This document shows positions 10,489 through 18,701 of a stretch of DNA of 64,000 bases, piece after piece. A program made the position numbers and the translations under genes. The notes beneath the pieces were generated by a model, which did not search any database, was not told the origin of the DNA, and worked only from the letters and a program-made list of their open reading frames with translations. The DNA comes from Kitasatospora terrestris (lineage in GTDB: Bacteria; Actinomycetota; Actinomycetes; Streptomycetales; Streptomycetaceae), in contig NZ_BAABIS010000001.1 of NCBI RefSeq assembly GCF_039542905.1, positions 4,278,001 through 4,342,000 on the forward strand, given 5' to 3'. Numbering within the stretch: position 1 is the stretch's first letter; each line of letters starts with the position of its first letter.

Positions 10489-11970
10489 CTACTGGCCCGG
10501 GCAGGAGGCGGCCAGCTGCTGCTCCGCCTCGGTCAGCGGGGCGGGGCTGGGTGCGGTGCCGGCGGTGCCCGCGGCGGCCTGGGTGGAGGCCTCCTTGGCG
10601 GCGGCCACCTTCTTGCACACGGCAGCCTGCTCGCCGAGCTTGCGGACCTGGTCCTTGGCGTCGGCCAGGCTCTTGGCCTGGATGGTGTTGGTCACCTGGG
10701 TGCGCTGGTAGGCGGGCAGGAACTTCAGCTCGACGTCGGCGTGCTTCTCGAAGACCGAGGAGAGCCCGAAGCCGGCCAGGTTCTGGTTGACCCCGCGGTA
10801 CACCGCGACGGACTCGCCGTCGGCGCCCACGTAGTACTGGTCCTGCGTCCACTGGTAGCCGAACCAGCCGGCCGCGCCGAGCAGGCCGAGGGCGACCAGC
10901 GCGGACACGGTGATCTTGAGGCCGCGCCGGCGGCGGCGCCTGCGCGGCGCCCGCGGCTCGTAGTCCTCGTAGTCGGCGTCGCCGAACGAGCCGGCCGGGC
11001 TCTCGTCGTAGCCCTGCGCCGGGCCGAAGCCGGCGCCGTACCCGGCCGCGCCCTCGCCGTAGCCGTCGCCGTAGCCCTCGGCGGGGCCGAAGGCGCCCTG
11101 CGGGGTCTGCGGACGGCCGAGGCCGGCCGCCCGCCCGGCGGGGGTGTCCAGCACGCTCGGGTCGGCCAGCGGGTGCGGCGGGGCGTCGGCGACCGCGCCG
11201 ACCACCACCGGGATGTCCACCAGCTGACCGCTGAGGGTGTCGGTGGCGCCGACGTCGATCACGTCGGCGACGATGCAGGTGATGTTGTCCGGGCCGCCGC
11301 CGCGCAGCGCCAGCTGGATCAGCTCCTGGACGGTCTGCTGCGGGGCGTAGAAGCTCCCGAGCGTGGCCTCCAGGGTCTCGTGGCTGACCGGGCCGGAGAG
11401 GCCGTCGGAACAGATCAGGTAGCGGTCGCCGGCCCGGACCTCGCGGATCGACAGGTCGGGCTCGACCTGGCCGCGGCCGTCCAGGGCGCGCATCAGCAGC
11501 GAGCGCTGCGGGTGGGTCTCGGCCTCCTCGGGGGTGATCCGCCCCTCGTCGACCAGGCGCTGCACCCAGGTGTGGTCCTGGGTGATCTGCATCAGCGAGC
11601 CGTCCCGCAGCAGGTACGCCCGGGAGTCGCCGATGTGCACCAGGCCCATCCGCTGGCCGGTCCACAGCATCGCGGTCAGGGTGCAGCCCATGCCCTCGAG
11701 CTGGGGGTCCTCCTCGACCATCTGCCGCAGCCGGTCGTTGGCGGTCTGGACGGCGTCGTTCAGCAGGGTCAGCAGGTCGGCGCCGGGCACGTCCTCGTCC
11801 AGGCGGACGATCGAGCCGAGCACCTCGGAGGAGGCCACCTCGCCGGCGGCCGCGCCGCCCATGCCGTCGGCGACGGCCAGCAGCCGGGGACCGGCGTAGC
11901 CGGAGTCCTCGTTCCCCTCCCGGATCAGGCCCTTGTGCGAGCCGGCGGCGAAGCGCAGCACGAGAGTCAT
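10489..11970 (-). CDS. pstP: PP2C-family serine/threonine phosphatase PstP
   Basis: 493 residues from ATG 11970. PP2C catalytic domain is about residues 1-235, with metal-binding motifs REGNEDSGYAG, VADGMGG, SDGLSGPVS and GGPDNITCIVADV. A low-complexity linker, one membrane helix after an Arg-rich patch (ITVSALVALGLLGAAGWFGY) and an extracytoplasmic tail follow. It reverses PknB-type phosphorylation, including of FHA proteins. The cytoplasmic catalytic part with a C-terminal outside segment matches PstP. It is embedded in the fha-pknB block. Confidence 0.94.
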   Translation of the reverse strand: MTLVLRFAAGSHKGLIREGNEDSGYAGPRLLAVADGMGGAAAGEVASSEVLGSIVRLDEDVPGADLLTLLNDAVQTANDRLRQMVEEDPQLEGMGCTLTAMLWTGQRMGLVHIGDSRAYLLRDGSLMQITQDHTWVQRLVDEGRITPEEAETHPQRSLLMRALDGRGQVEPDLSIREVRAGDRYLICSDGLSGPVSHETLEATLGSFYAPQQTVQELIQLALRGGGPDNITCIVADVIDVGATDTLSGQLVDIPVVVGAVADAPPHPLADPSVLDTPAGRAAGLGRPQTPQGAFGPAEGYGDGYGEGAAGYGAGFGPAQGYDESPAGSFGDADYEDYEPRAPRRRRRRRGLKITVSALVALGLLGAAGWFGYQWTQDQYYVGADGESVAVYRGVNQNLAGFGLSSVFEKHADVELKFLPAYQRTQVTNTIQAKSLADAKDQVRKLGEQAAVCKKVAAAKEASTQAAAGTAGTAPSPAPLTEAEQQLAASCPGQ

Positions 11971-12021
11971 GCGGTCCGTACCCTCCTCTGGGTGGACGGG
12001 GTGCTGGTCCTCATGCGCTGA

Positions 12022-12543
12022 CTACTTCCGTAGCTCGATGACGGTCCTGCCGATGCGGATCGGCATCCCGACCTGGAGCGGCGTCGGCGCGGTGAGCCGC
12101 TGCCGGTCCAGGTAGGTGCCGTTGGTGGAGCCTAGATCCTCGACCGTCCACTGCCCAGTCTGGTCGGGGTAGATCCTGGCATGCCGGGAGGACGCGTAGT
12201 CGTCGTCGAGCACGATGGTGGAGTCGTGGGCCCGGCCCAGGGTGATGGTCTGGCCCTGCAGGGCGACCGTGGTGCCCTGCAGCGAGCCGGCCGTCACCAC
12301 GAGGTGCGTGGGGGCCCCGCGGCGCTGCCGCGGCTGCTGCTGTTGCTGCGCCGGGGCGGGCCGCTCCTGGGACGGCCGCGCGGCCGGGGTGCCGGCGGCG
12401 GCCGGGGCCGCTGCCCGCCCGCTCCGCTGGTTCACCCGCGTACCGAACAGGTCGCTGCGGATGACCTGCACCGCGACGATGACGAACAGCCACAGCACGG
12501 CGAGGAATCCCAGCCGCATGACCGTCAGGGTCAAATCTGACAT
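12022..12543 (-). CDS. fhaB: FHA-domain protein FhaB (FipA-type)
   Basis: 173 residues from ATG 12543 (MSDLTLTVMRLG). An N-terminal membrane helix is followed by a Pro/Gln/Arg linker and a C-terminal FHA domain with ITLGRAHDSTIVLDDDYASSRHARI and VEDLGSTNGTYLD, the phosphothreonine-binding core. It is expected to dock on phosphorylated partners of the adjacent kinase and link them to division and wall synthesis. Only 11 bp separate it from fhaA. Confidence 0.93.
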   Translation of the reverse strand: MSDLTLTVMRLGFLAVLWLFVIVAVQVIRSDLFGTRVNQRSGRAAAPAAAGTPAARPSQERPAPAQQQQQPRQRRGAPTHLVVTAGSLQGTTVALQGQTITLGRAHDSTIVLDDDYASSRHARIYPDQTGQWTVEDLGSTNGTYLDRQRLTAPTPLQVGMPIRIGRTVIELRK

Positions 12544-12554
12544 CGGTGCCCGCT

Positions 12555-13421
12555 CTACCCTTCGACCTGTCGGTAGACGATGGTGGTGGACCCGAGGACG
12601 ATTCGGGAGCCGTCGCGGAGCGTAGCGCGCTGGGTGTGCTGCCCGTCCACCACGATGCCGTTGGTCGACCCGAGATCGAGCACCATCGCTGGCGTCCCGG
12701 GGCGGATCTCCGCGTGCTTGCGGGACACCCCGGGGTCGTCGATCCGGATGTCCGCCTCGGTGGAACGGCCCAGGACCACGGCGTTCCCGGTGATCTGGTG
12801 CCGGGTGCCGTTGACCTCGATCCAGCGCCGGGTGGCCGCGCCGGAGTGCCCGGCACCCGGGAACGGCCGGACGTTGCCCGCGGCGGCCGGCGGGGCCGGC
12901 GGCATCGCGGGGGGCGCGGCCGGCGGCGGTGGCGCGCCGTACGGCGCCGCGCCCTGCTGCTGCCACGGCGCGCCGGGCGCGGGCGGGGTGGGCTGGCGCC
13001 CGTACCCCGGGGGCGCGGCCGGCGGGGCGGGGGGCTGCGGCGCCTGCTCGGCGGCCAGGGTGCGGCTGCGCACCCGGTACAGGCCGGTGTCGAGGTCGTC
13101 CGCCTTCTCCAGGGTGACCTGGAGCGGGCCCATGAAGCTGTAGCGCTGCGCCTCGGCGTACTCGCGCACCATCCCGGCCAGCTCGGTGCCGAGCTGGGTC
13201 GAGTAGGGGCTCAGCCGCTCGTGGTCGTGCGGGCTGAGCTCGACGATGAAGTCGTTGGGGACGACCGTGCGGTCGCGGTTCCAGATGGTGGCGTTGTTGT
13301 CGCACTCGCGCTGCAGCGCGCCCGCGATCTCCACCGGCTGGACCTCGGACTTGAACACCTTGGCGAAGGTGCCGTTCACGAGACCCTCGAGCCGCTGCTC
13401 GAACTTCTTCAGGACTCCCAC
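12555..13421 (-). CDS. fhaA: FHA-domain protein FhaA with DUF3662 domain
   Basis: 288 residues from GTG 13421 (MGVLKKFEQRLEGL), with a GGAAGGGGG-type site upstream. N-terminal DUF3662 domain (about residues 1-125, including NRDRTVVPNDFIVELSPHD), a Pro/Ala/Gly-rich linker, and a C-terminal FHA domain (VVLGRSTEADIRIDDPGVSRK, DLGSTNGIVVDG). FhaA is a known PknB substrate and reader of phosphothreonine, including on the MviN pseudokinase domain in mycobacteria. It is the first gene of the leftward block. Confidence 0.94.
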   Translation of the reverse strand: MGVLKKFEQRLEGLVNGTFAKVFKSEVQPVEIAGALQRECDNNATIWNRDRTVVPNDFIVELSPHDHERLSPYSTQLGTELAGMVREYAEAQRYSFMGPLQVTLEKADDLDTGLYRVRSRTLAAEQAPQPPAPPAAPPGYGRQPTPPAPGAPWQQQGAAPYGAPPPPAAPPAMPPAPPAAAGNVRPFPGAGHSGAATRRWIEVNGTRHQITGNAVVLGRSTEADIRIDDPGVSRKHAEIRPGTPAMVLDLGSTNGIVVDGQHTQRATLRDGSRIVLGSTTIVYRQVEG

Positions 13422-13635
13422 GGGGCACCCCCTTCCAGGGCGTCGGGGCCGGGCCGGGGTTCGGTCGGCCCGAAAGCGGTACTTCCGTACTGATCGTATC
13501 CACGCCCGGCCCGTCCGTACGGTTCCCCCGGGCACGTCGCGCCCGGGAGGGCTACCCGCCCGGGGCCCCGCTCACTCGTTCGCCTCCCTCCGTTTGCGGG
13601 TCCCCGGGATATGGATTCGGAGGTGGCCCGCAGGT

Positions 13636-13735
13636 CGTGCTAATGTTTTCCATGTCGGAAGGGGCGCCCGAGAGGGAGCCGGACGGAAGACCCCGCGAGA
13701 TGCGCTAAGCTTCTCAACAGGTCGGAAGAGCGGCA
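13636..13735 (+). promoter_or_regulatory. Two tandem promoter-like units upstream of tRNA-Leu
   Basis: The 336-bp gap between fhaA and the tRNA contains a duplicated motif. GCTAATGTTTTCC followed by TGTCGGAAG starts near 13638; GCTAAGCTTCTC followed by AGGTCGGAAG starts near 13703. TAATGT (13641-13646) and TAAGCT (13706-13711) would serve as -10 hexamers. This is a sequence-pattern inference with no good -35 match. The rest of the gap (13422-13635) shows no gene and probably carries the fhaA promoter on the minus strand. Confidence 0.4.
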
Positions 13736-13757
13736 AGCATCTGAAGACAACACCCAT

Positions 13758-13841
13758 GCGCGGGTGGCGGAATAGGCAGACGCGCTGGATTCAGGTTCCA
13801 GTGCCCGAAAGGGCGTGGGGGTTCAACTCCCCCCTCGCGCA
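13758..13841 (+). tRNA. tRNA-Leu (anticodon CAG)
   Basis: 84-nt class II tRNA. The 7-bp acceptor stem GCGCGGG (13758-13764) pairs with CTCGCGC (13834-13840) with one G-U pair. The anticodon stem CTGGA/TCCAG carries the loop TTCAGGT, giving CAG for CUG codons. There is an extra arm (GTGCCCGAAAGGGCGT) and a T arm GGGGG-TTCAACT-CCCCC. The 3' CCA is not encoded, as the genome reads CAG after the discriminator A. A strong terminator follows 5 bp later. Confidence 0.95.
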
Positions 13842-13846
13842 CAGCG

Positions 13847-13883
13847 AAGGCCCCGCAGATCGAAAGATCTGCGGGGCCTTTCT
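13847..13883 (+). terminator. Intrinsic terminator of tRNA-Leu
   Basis: Perfect 15-bp stem (13847-13861 with 13866-13880), GAAA tetraloop, then TTTCTCGTT. It also lies just beyond the 3' end of the convergent histidine kinase gene. Confidence 0.92.
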
Positions 13884-13934
13884 CGTTGCCCCGGAGGTTC
13901 CGGCCGGTGCCCGGGGCGTCCGGTCGTCGCCGGA

Positions 13935-15065
13935 CTACTCGCCGACGGCGGGGAGTTCGGCGCGGACGGCGAAGCCGCCGTCGGAGGTCGGTACGGCGGA
14001 GAAGGTGCCGCCGAGCAGTTGGGCGCGCTCGCGCAGACCGACCAGGCCGTGGCCGCCGCCGGGCAGCGGGGCGGGCGCGGCGCTCGGGCGCTCGGGCGCG
14101 GGCCCGTTGTGGACGTCGACCAGCAGCCGGGCGCCGCGGGCGGTGATCCGGACGGTGACGGCGGCCCCGGGCGCGTGCTTGCTGATGTTGGTGAGGGCCT
14201 CCTGGACGGTCCGGTACGCGGCCCGCTCGACCGCTTCGGGCCAGACCCGGCCGCCGGGGTGGAGTTCGGCGGTGACGTGCTGCCCGCTGCCCTCGATCAG
14301 CCGCGCGAGGTCGGCCAGCCGCGGCTGCGGGGCGAGCGGCTCGTCGCGCCGCACGCCGGCGGCCCGCAGCACCCCGACCATCTGGCGCAGCTCCTCCAGG
14401 GTGCGCACGGACAGCTCGCGGATGGTGCGGGCGGTGTCCCGGGCGGCCGGGTCGGCGGTGGAGACCTGGAGCGCGCCGGCCTGGATGGAGATCAGGCTGA
14501 CCTGGTGGGAGACCACGTCGTGCATCTCGCGGGCGAGCCGGGCGCGCTCCGCGGCGAGGACCCGTTCGGCGAGCAGCCGGCTCTCCCGCTGCCGGCCCTC
14601 GGTCAGCTCGGTGAGCCGGGCGGCGAGTTCCCGGCGGGTGCGGGTGAGCAGGCCGAGCGCGGCGGGCCCGGCACCGAGCATCAGCGACTGGATGGCGTAC
14701 AGCGCGTTGTCGCGGGTGAGCTCGTACAGCTCCTCGGCGAGCGGCCAGTGGAAGAACTCGACCAGCGAGAAGGCGGCGGCGCTCGGCACCACCACGCGCA
14801 GCGCGCTGTAGGCGGCGGCGACCGAGTAGACGGCGGTCATCGGGGCCAGCCAGATGTCGTTGACCCAGGCGCCGGGCAGGGTGAGCAGCAGCACGGTGAG
14901 CGGCAGCCGGCGGCGCAGCAGCAGGGCGAAGGCGGCGAGGAAGGACAGCGCCAGCTGCCAGGGCGGGGAGTCGCGGGCGACCAGGGCGGAGTCCAGGACG
15001 GCGACCGCGACGGGGACCAGCAGGGTGGTGCGGCGGGAGGTGAGCCAGGTTCTCGGGGTGGTCAT
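13935..15065 (-). CDS. NarL-type sensor histidine kinase
   Basis: 376 residues from ATG 15065. The N-terminal membrane part has about four to five helices and no large extracytoplasmic sensor domain. A coiled coil is followed by the HisKA_3 dimerisation motif LAREMHDVVSHQVSLISIQAG (phospho-acceptor His in MHD) and a GHKL ATPase domain ending GGGHGLVGLRERAQLLGG. It autophosphorylates and passes phosphate to the response regulator encoded directly upstream, whose stop overlaps this start by 4 bp. The signal is unknown. Confidence 0.92.
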   Translation of the reverse strand: MTTPRTWLTSRRTTLLVPVAVAVLDSALVARDSPPWQLALSFLAAFALLLRRRLPLTVLLLTLPGAWVNDIWLAPMTAVYSVAAAYSALRVVVPSAAAFSLVEFFHWPLAEELYELTRDNALYAIQSLMLGAGPAALGLLTRTRRELAARLTELTEGRQRESRLLAERVLAAERARLAREMHDVVSHQVSLISIQAGALQVSTADPAARDTARTIRELSVRTLEELRQMVGVLRAAGVRRDEPLAPQPRLADLARLIEGSGQHVTAELHPGGRVWPEAVERAAYRTVQEALTNISKHAPGAAVTVRITARGARLLVDVHNGPAPERPSAAPAPLPGGGHGLVGLRERAQLLGGTFSAVPTSDGGFAVRAELPAVGE

Positions 15066-15733
15066 GAGCCGGCCTGGTCGCCGTCGCGGACCAGGCCGGC
15101 CCGGTGGGCGACCACGGCGGCCTGGACCCGGTTGGCGGCGCCGAGCTTGGCCAGGATGGCGCTGATGTGGTCCTTGACGGTGCCGGTGCCCAGGTAGAGC
15201 CGGTCGGCGATCTCGGCGTTGGACAGGCCCTCGCCGAGCAGCGCGAGCACGTCCAGTTCGCGCCCGGTGAGCTGGCGGGTCAGTGCGGTGGCCTCGGTGT
15301 CGGGGCCGCCGCCCTCGACGTAGCCGCCGATCACGGTGCGGGTGACGGTGGGGGAGAGCACGCTGCCGCCGCTGGCGAGCACCCGGACGGCGTGCACCAG
15401 TTGCTCGGGGGCGGTGTCCTTGAGCAGGAAGCCGGCCGCGCCGGCCCGCAGCGCGGTGCCGATGTACTCGTCGGTGTCGAAGGTGGTGAGCATCGCCACG
15501 GCCGGCGGGTCGGGCAGGGCCCGCAGCCGGCGCAGCACGCTGATGCCGTCCAGGTCGGGCATCCGGATGTCGAGCAGCACGACGTCGGGGGCGAGGTCGG
15601 CGGTCTGCTGCTCGGCCTGGCCGCCCGAGCAGCTGCCGACCACCTCCAGGTCGGGGGCGGAGCCGACGATCAGGCCGAGACCCGAGCGGACCAGTACCTC
15701 GTCGTCCACGATCAGGACCCGGGTCGGCGGCAT
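15062..15733 (-). CDS. NarL/LuxR-family response regulator
   Basis: 223 residues from ATG 15733. Receiver domain with VLIVDDEVLVRSGLG, phospho-acceptor Asp in DVVLLDIRMPDLDG and the conserved Lys in GFLLKDTAP. The C-terminal LuxR helix-turn-helix includes LTGRELDVLALLGEGLSNAEIA and GTGTVKDHISAILAKLG. It is the partner of the overlapping kinase. No target operator is evident nearby. Confidence 0.93.
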   Translation of the reverse strand: MPPTRVLIVDDEVLVRSGLGLIVGSAPDLEVVGSCSGGQAEQQTADLAPDVVLLDIRMPDLDGISVLRRLRALPDPPAVAMLTTFDTDEYIGTALRAGAAGFLLKDTAPEQLVHAVRVLASGGSVLSPTVTRTVIGGYVEGGGPDTEATALTRQLTGRELDVLALLGEGLSNAEIADRLYLGTGTVKDHISAILAKLGAANRVQAAVVAHRAGLVRDGDQAGS

Positions 15734-15967
15734 GCGGAGGTCTCTTTCCGTACGGGTGCGCGGTGCACGGGTGTGCCCGGTTACGAGCCTAGGCGGCCGG
15801 GCGGCGCCGGGAGGTGGCCGCCCGGGCGACGTCCACCCCCGCCGATCGGCGGGGGTCGGAATCCGCTACCGGATTCACGCAATTCTCATCCGGGGTGGGC
15901 AACCATGGAAATCGGGCGGTGTTGCCCGGGTGTCGTGCGGATGCGCCCCGAAATCCGATCGTTTGGA

Positions 15968-17755
15968 ATGGAAGCTGTGTCCACGGTGAAGACGGCGCCC
16001 TCGGCCGTGCCTGCCGACCGGCAGGGTGATGAATCCGGTTCGGCCCGCTGGCAGCGGCGGGCCGCCGCCCTGACGGTCTGGTACCTGCGGCTGGCGGCGC
16101 TGCTCAATCTGGTGGCGGTGCTCTCGGTGCCGTTCCGGGAGCAGGTGCGCACCCACAACGAGGGCGAGTACTTCACCCCGTACCTGGTGACCGCGGGTCT
16201 GACCACGGTGCTGCTGGCGCTGTTCCTGGCGGTGGCGATGCGTCGGCGCAAGCGCGCGGCGTGGATCTTCAACACGGTGGTGTCGGGGGTGCTGCTGGCC
16301 GGTTTCGTCGGCTGGCTGGTCTCGGACGAGAAGTACCGGACCCATCCGCTGAACTGGATTTCCACGGTGCTGACCGGAATCTTCTTCCTGGCGCTGCTGG
16401 CGTCCTGGCGGCTGTTCACCTCCAAGGGCGACCGGTCGAACCCGAAGACCGCGGTGGCGGCGACCGTGCTGGGCCTGGGCCTGGGCGGCCTGGTCGGCTC
16501 GATGCTGGTGCAGCTGACCAACGAGCTGAACGGCGCGAGCTTCGCCGACCGCTTCGTGTACTCGTTCTTCCGGATGGTCACCGTCAACCCGTCCAGCCGG
16601 GTGGCGGACGTGATCTCCGTCCCGATCTGGGTGAACGCGGCGATCAACGTGATGGGCGCGCTGCTGTTCCTGGCCGTGGTGTACGTGACCTTCCGCAGCC
16701 CGCGCGGTGAGGAACTGCTCAGCGACGAGGACGAGCAGAGGCTGCGGGCGCTGCTGGAGAGGCAGGGCGAGCGGGACTCGCTGGGGTACTTCGCGCTGCG
16801 CCGGGACAAGGCGGTGGTCTTCTCGCCGTCCGGGAAGGCGGCGGTGGCGTACCGGGTGGTCGGCGGGGTGTCGCTGGCCTCGGGGGATCCGATCGGCGAC
16901 CCGGAGGCCTGGCCGGGGGCGATCGAGGCGTGGCTGTCGGAGGCCCGGGAGCACGCCTGGGTGCCGGCGGTGATGGGGGCGTCCGAGGAGGCCGGGGTGA
17001 TCTACGCCCGGCACGGGCTGGACGCGCTGGAGCTGGGCGACGAGGCGATCGTCGAGCTGGACGAGTTCTCGCTGGACGGCCGGGCGATGCGGGTGGTGCG
17101 CCAGGCGTACAACCGGGTCAAGCGGGCCGGGTACACGGTGCGGATCCGCCGGCACGAGGCCATTCCGGAGGCGGAGATGGCCGCCCTGGTGGCCAGGGCC
17201 GACCACTGGCGCGACGGCGCGACCGAGCGCGGCTTCTCGATGGCGCTGGGCCGGCTCGGGGATCCGGGGGACGGGCGCTGCGTGATGCTGGAGTGCTTCG
17301 ACGGCGACGGCGAGCTGCGGGCGCTGCTGAGTTTCGTCCCGTGGGGCGGGAAGGGCCTGTCGCTGGACCTGATGCGCCGTGACCGCGACAGCGAGAACGG
17401 CCTGATGGAATTCATGGTGATCGAGCTGCTGCAGCGCGCCGAGGAGGTCGGGCTGGAGCGGGTGTCGCTGAACTTCGCGATGTTCCGCTCGGTCTTCGAG
17501 CGCGGTTCGAGGCTGGGTGCGGGGCCGGTGCTCAGGCTGTGGCGGTCCGTGCTCGGATTCTTCTCCCGCTGGTGGCAGATCGAATCCCTCTACCGGGCCA
17601 ATGCGAAGTACCGGCCGATCTGGGAGCCGCGCTACCTGCTGTTCGAGAAGAGCAGCGAGATCCCGCGGATCGGAATCGCCAGTGCCCGGGCCGAGGGATT
17701 CATCACGGCTCCCGGACTTCCCGCGCTGTTCCGGCGACGGCACAAGCGCGGGTAG
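15968..17755 (+). CDS. Phosphatidylglycerol lysyltransferase-like membrane protein (DUF2156)
   Basis: About 595 residues from ATG 15968; ATG 15941 and GTG 15986 are possible starts and no ribosome site decides between them. About six N-terminal membrane helices (to about residue 250) precede a C-terminal LPG_synthase_C/DUF2156 domain containing LGYFALRRDKAVVFSPSG, ASGDPIGDPEAW, FSMALGRLGD, SFVPWGGKGLSLDLMRRD and the closing SLYRANAKYRPIWEPRYLLF. Family members transfer lysine or alanine from aminoacyl-tRNA to phosphatidylglycerol and raise resistance to cationic peptides. The lysyl-tRNA synthetase domain of mycobacterial LysX is absent here. The actual aminoacyl donor is not known. Confidence 0.85.
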   Translation: MEAVSTVKTAPSAVPADRQGDESGSARWQRRAAALTVWYLRLAALLNLVAVLSVPFREQVRTHNEGEYFTPYLVTAGLTTVLLALFLAVAMRRRKRAAWIFNTVVSGVLLAGFVGWLVSDEKYRTHPLNWISTVLTGIFFLALLASWRLFTSKGDRSNPKTAVAATVLGLGLGGLVGSMLVQLTNELNGASFADRFVYSFFRMVTVNPSSRVADVISVPIWVNAAINVMGALLFLAVVYVTFRSPRGEELLSDEDEQRLRALLERQGERDSLGYFALRRDKAVVFSPSGKAAVAYRVVGGVSLASGDPIGDPEAWPGAIEAWLSEAREHAWVPAVMGASEEAGVIYARHGLDALELGDEAIVELDEFSLDGRAMRVVRQAYNRVKRAGYTVRIRRHEAIPEAEMAALVARADHWRDGATERGFSMALGRLGDPGDGRCVMLECFDGDGELRALLSFVPWGGKGLSLDLMRRDRDSENGLMEFMVIELLQRAEEVGLERVSLNFAMFRSVFERGSRLGAGPVLRLWRSVLGFFSRWWQIESLYRANAKYRPIWEPRYLLFEKSSEIPRIGIASARAEGFITAPGLPALFRRRHKRG

Positions 17756-17761
17756 GGGTGG

Positions 17762-17785
17762 TCCCTCCGCCGGGGGGCGGAGGGA
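17762..17785 (+). terminator. Hairpin after the lysyltransferase-like gene
   Basis: 10-bp perfect stem (17762-17771 with 17776-17785) and a GGGG loop, starting 7 bp after the stop codon. No T-run follows. Confidence 0.6.
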
Positions 17786-17923
17786 GACCGGTGTCCGCTA
17801 CTTCTTTGGGATGACTTCGGTTGGGCGGTAAAGCTGATGCCCGCCGTTTATCCGATGCATAGGCTCGATGTAGTGGCACAGAGAAAGATGTTTCTCATCG
17901 GATCGGACGGGGAGCGGGCGGCT

Positions 17924-18697
17924 GTGGGACGGAACTCACGCGCGGGGGGCGCAGAATTGGGGCTCGGCGCATTTGCCGTCCGGGCCGCTGTGGCGGAGTG
18001 GGGCACGCTGTTCGCCACCCTGAAGGACGGGCTGCTGCGGCGGAAGTTCGCGGCCGTTCCATTGGCCACCACGGCGACGCTGCTGATCCTGGCCTTCTCG
18101 ATCGTCCAGCACCTGCCGGGCGGCGAGCGCTTCGTCACCGGACTGGGCGTGGTCAAGGCCTCGCTGCCGCTGGACGTGTCGCTGCTGCGCACCCCGCTGT
18201 CGCTGTACGTGCCGGCCCTGGACCTGCCGGTCTGGGGCGCGCTGGCGCAGGTCTTCCTGGTCTTCGGGGTCGCCGAGATCGTGCTGGGCCGGCGGCTGAC
18301 CCTGGTGGTGGCGTACGCCTGCACGCTGGCGGGCACGCTCTTCGCCCGGGTCGGGGTGATGATCGGCCCGGAGCACCTGTTCGGCTTCCCGCGCTGGGTG
18401 GCGCACGTGCGCGACACCGGGCCGTCGGCGGCCGTGGTGGCGCTGGCCGTGGTGGTGGCATTCCGCTGCCGTGCCTGGTGGACGGCCGGCGCGGTGCTGC
18501 TGGCCATGGTCGTCGAGGCCGTGCTGCTGCCCAACCTGGCGGGCCTGGAGCACGTGGTGGCGGGGCTCACCGCGGTGCTGATCGCCTGCTCGGTCGAGGT
18601 GTTCGGCGACTTCTGGCCGCGGGTGCTGGGCGGGGTGCGGGCCGCGGCCTCGGTCGCCGCCGAGGCCGGGCGCCGCACCGTGCTGGCGCCGCGCTGA
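17924..18697 (+). CDS. Polytopic membrane protein, possibly rhomboid-like
   Basis: 257 residues from GTG 17924, chosen because GGGGAG lies about 9 bp upstream. ATG 17837 or ATG 17888 would add 12-29 N-terminal residues but have weak or no sites. About six hydrophobic helices, with conserved-looking VGVMIGPEHLFGFP and a final short tail. No rhomboid GxSG serine is visible. Placement directly after an LPG-synthase-like gene recalls inactive rhomboid-like proteins found with such genes in actinobacteria. That assignment is an inference. Confidence 0.55.
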   Translation: MGRNSRAGGAELGLGAFAVRAAVAEWGTLFATLKDGLLRRKFAAVPLATTATLLILAFSIVQHLPGGERFVTGLGVVKASLPLDVSLLRTPLSLYVPALDLPVWGALAQVFLVFGVAEIVLGRRLTLVVAYACTLAGTLFARVGVMIGPEHLFGFPRWVAHVRDTGPSAAVVALAVVVAFRCRAWWTAGAVLLAMVVEAVLLPNLAGLEHVVAGLTAVLIACSVEVFGDFWPRVLGGVRAAASVAAEAGRRTVLAPR

Positions 18698-18701
18698 CCC
18701 G

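Noticed and set aside
15104-15967. Extending the lysyltransferase-like gene upstream over the response regulator region.
   Set aside because: The upstream frame is shadow sequence opposite the response regulator; membrane and enzyme features begin only after about 15968.
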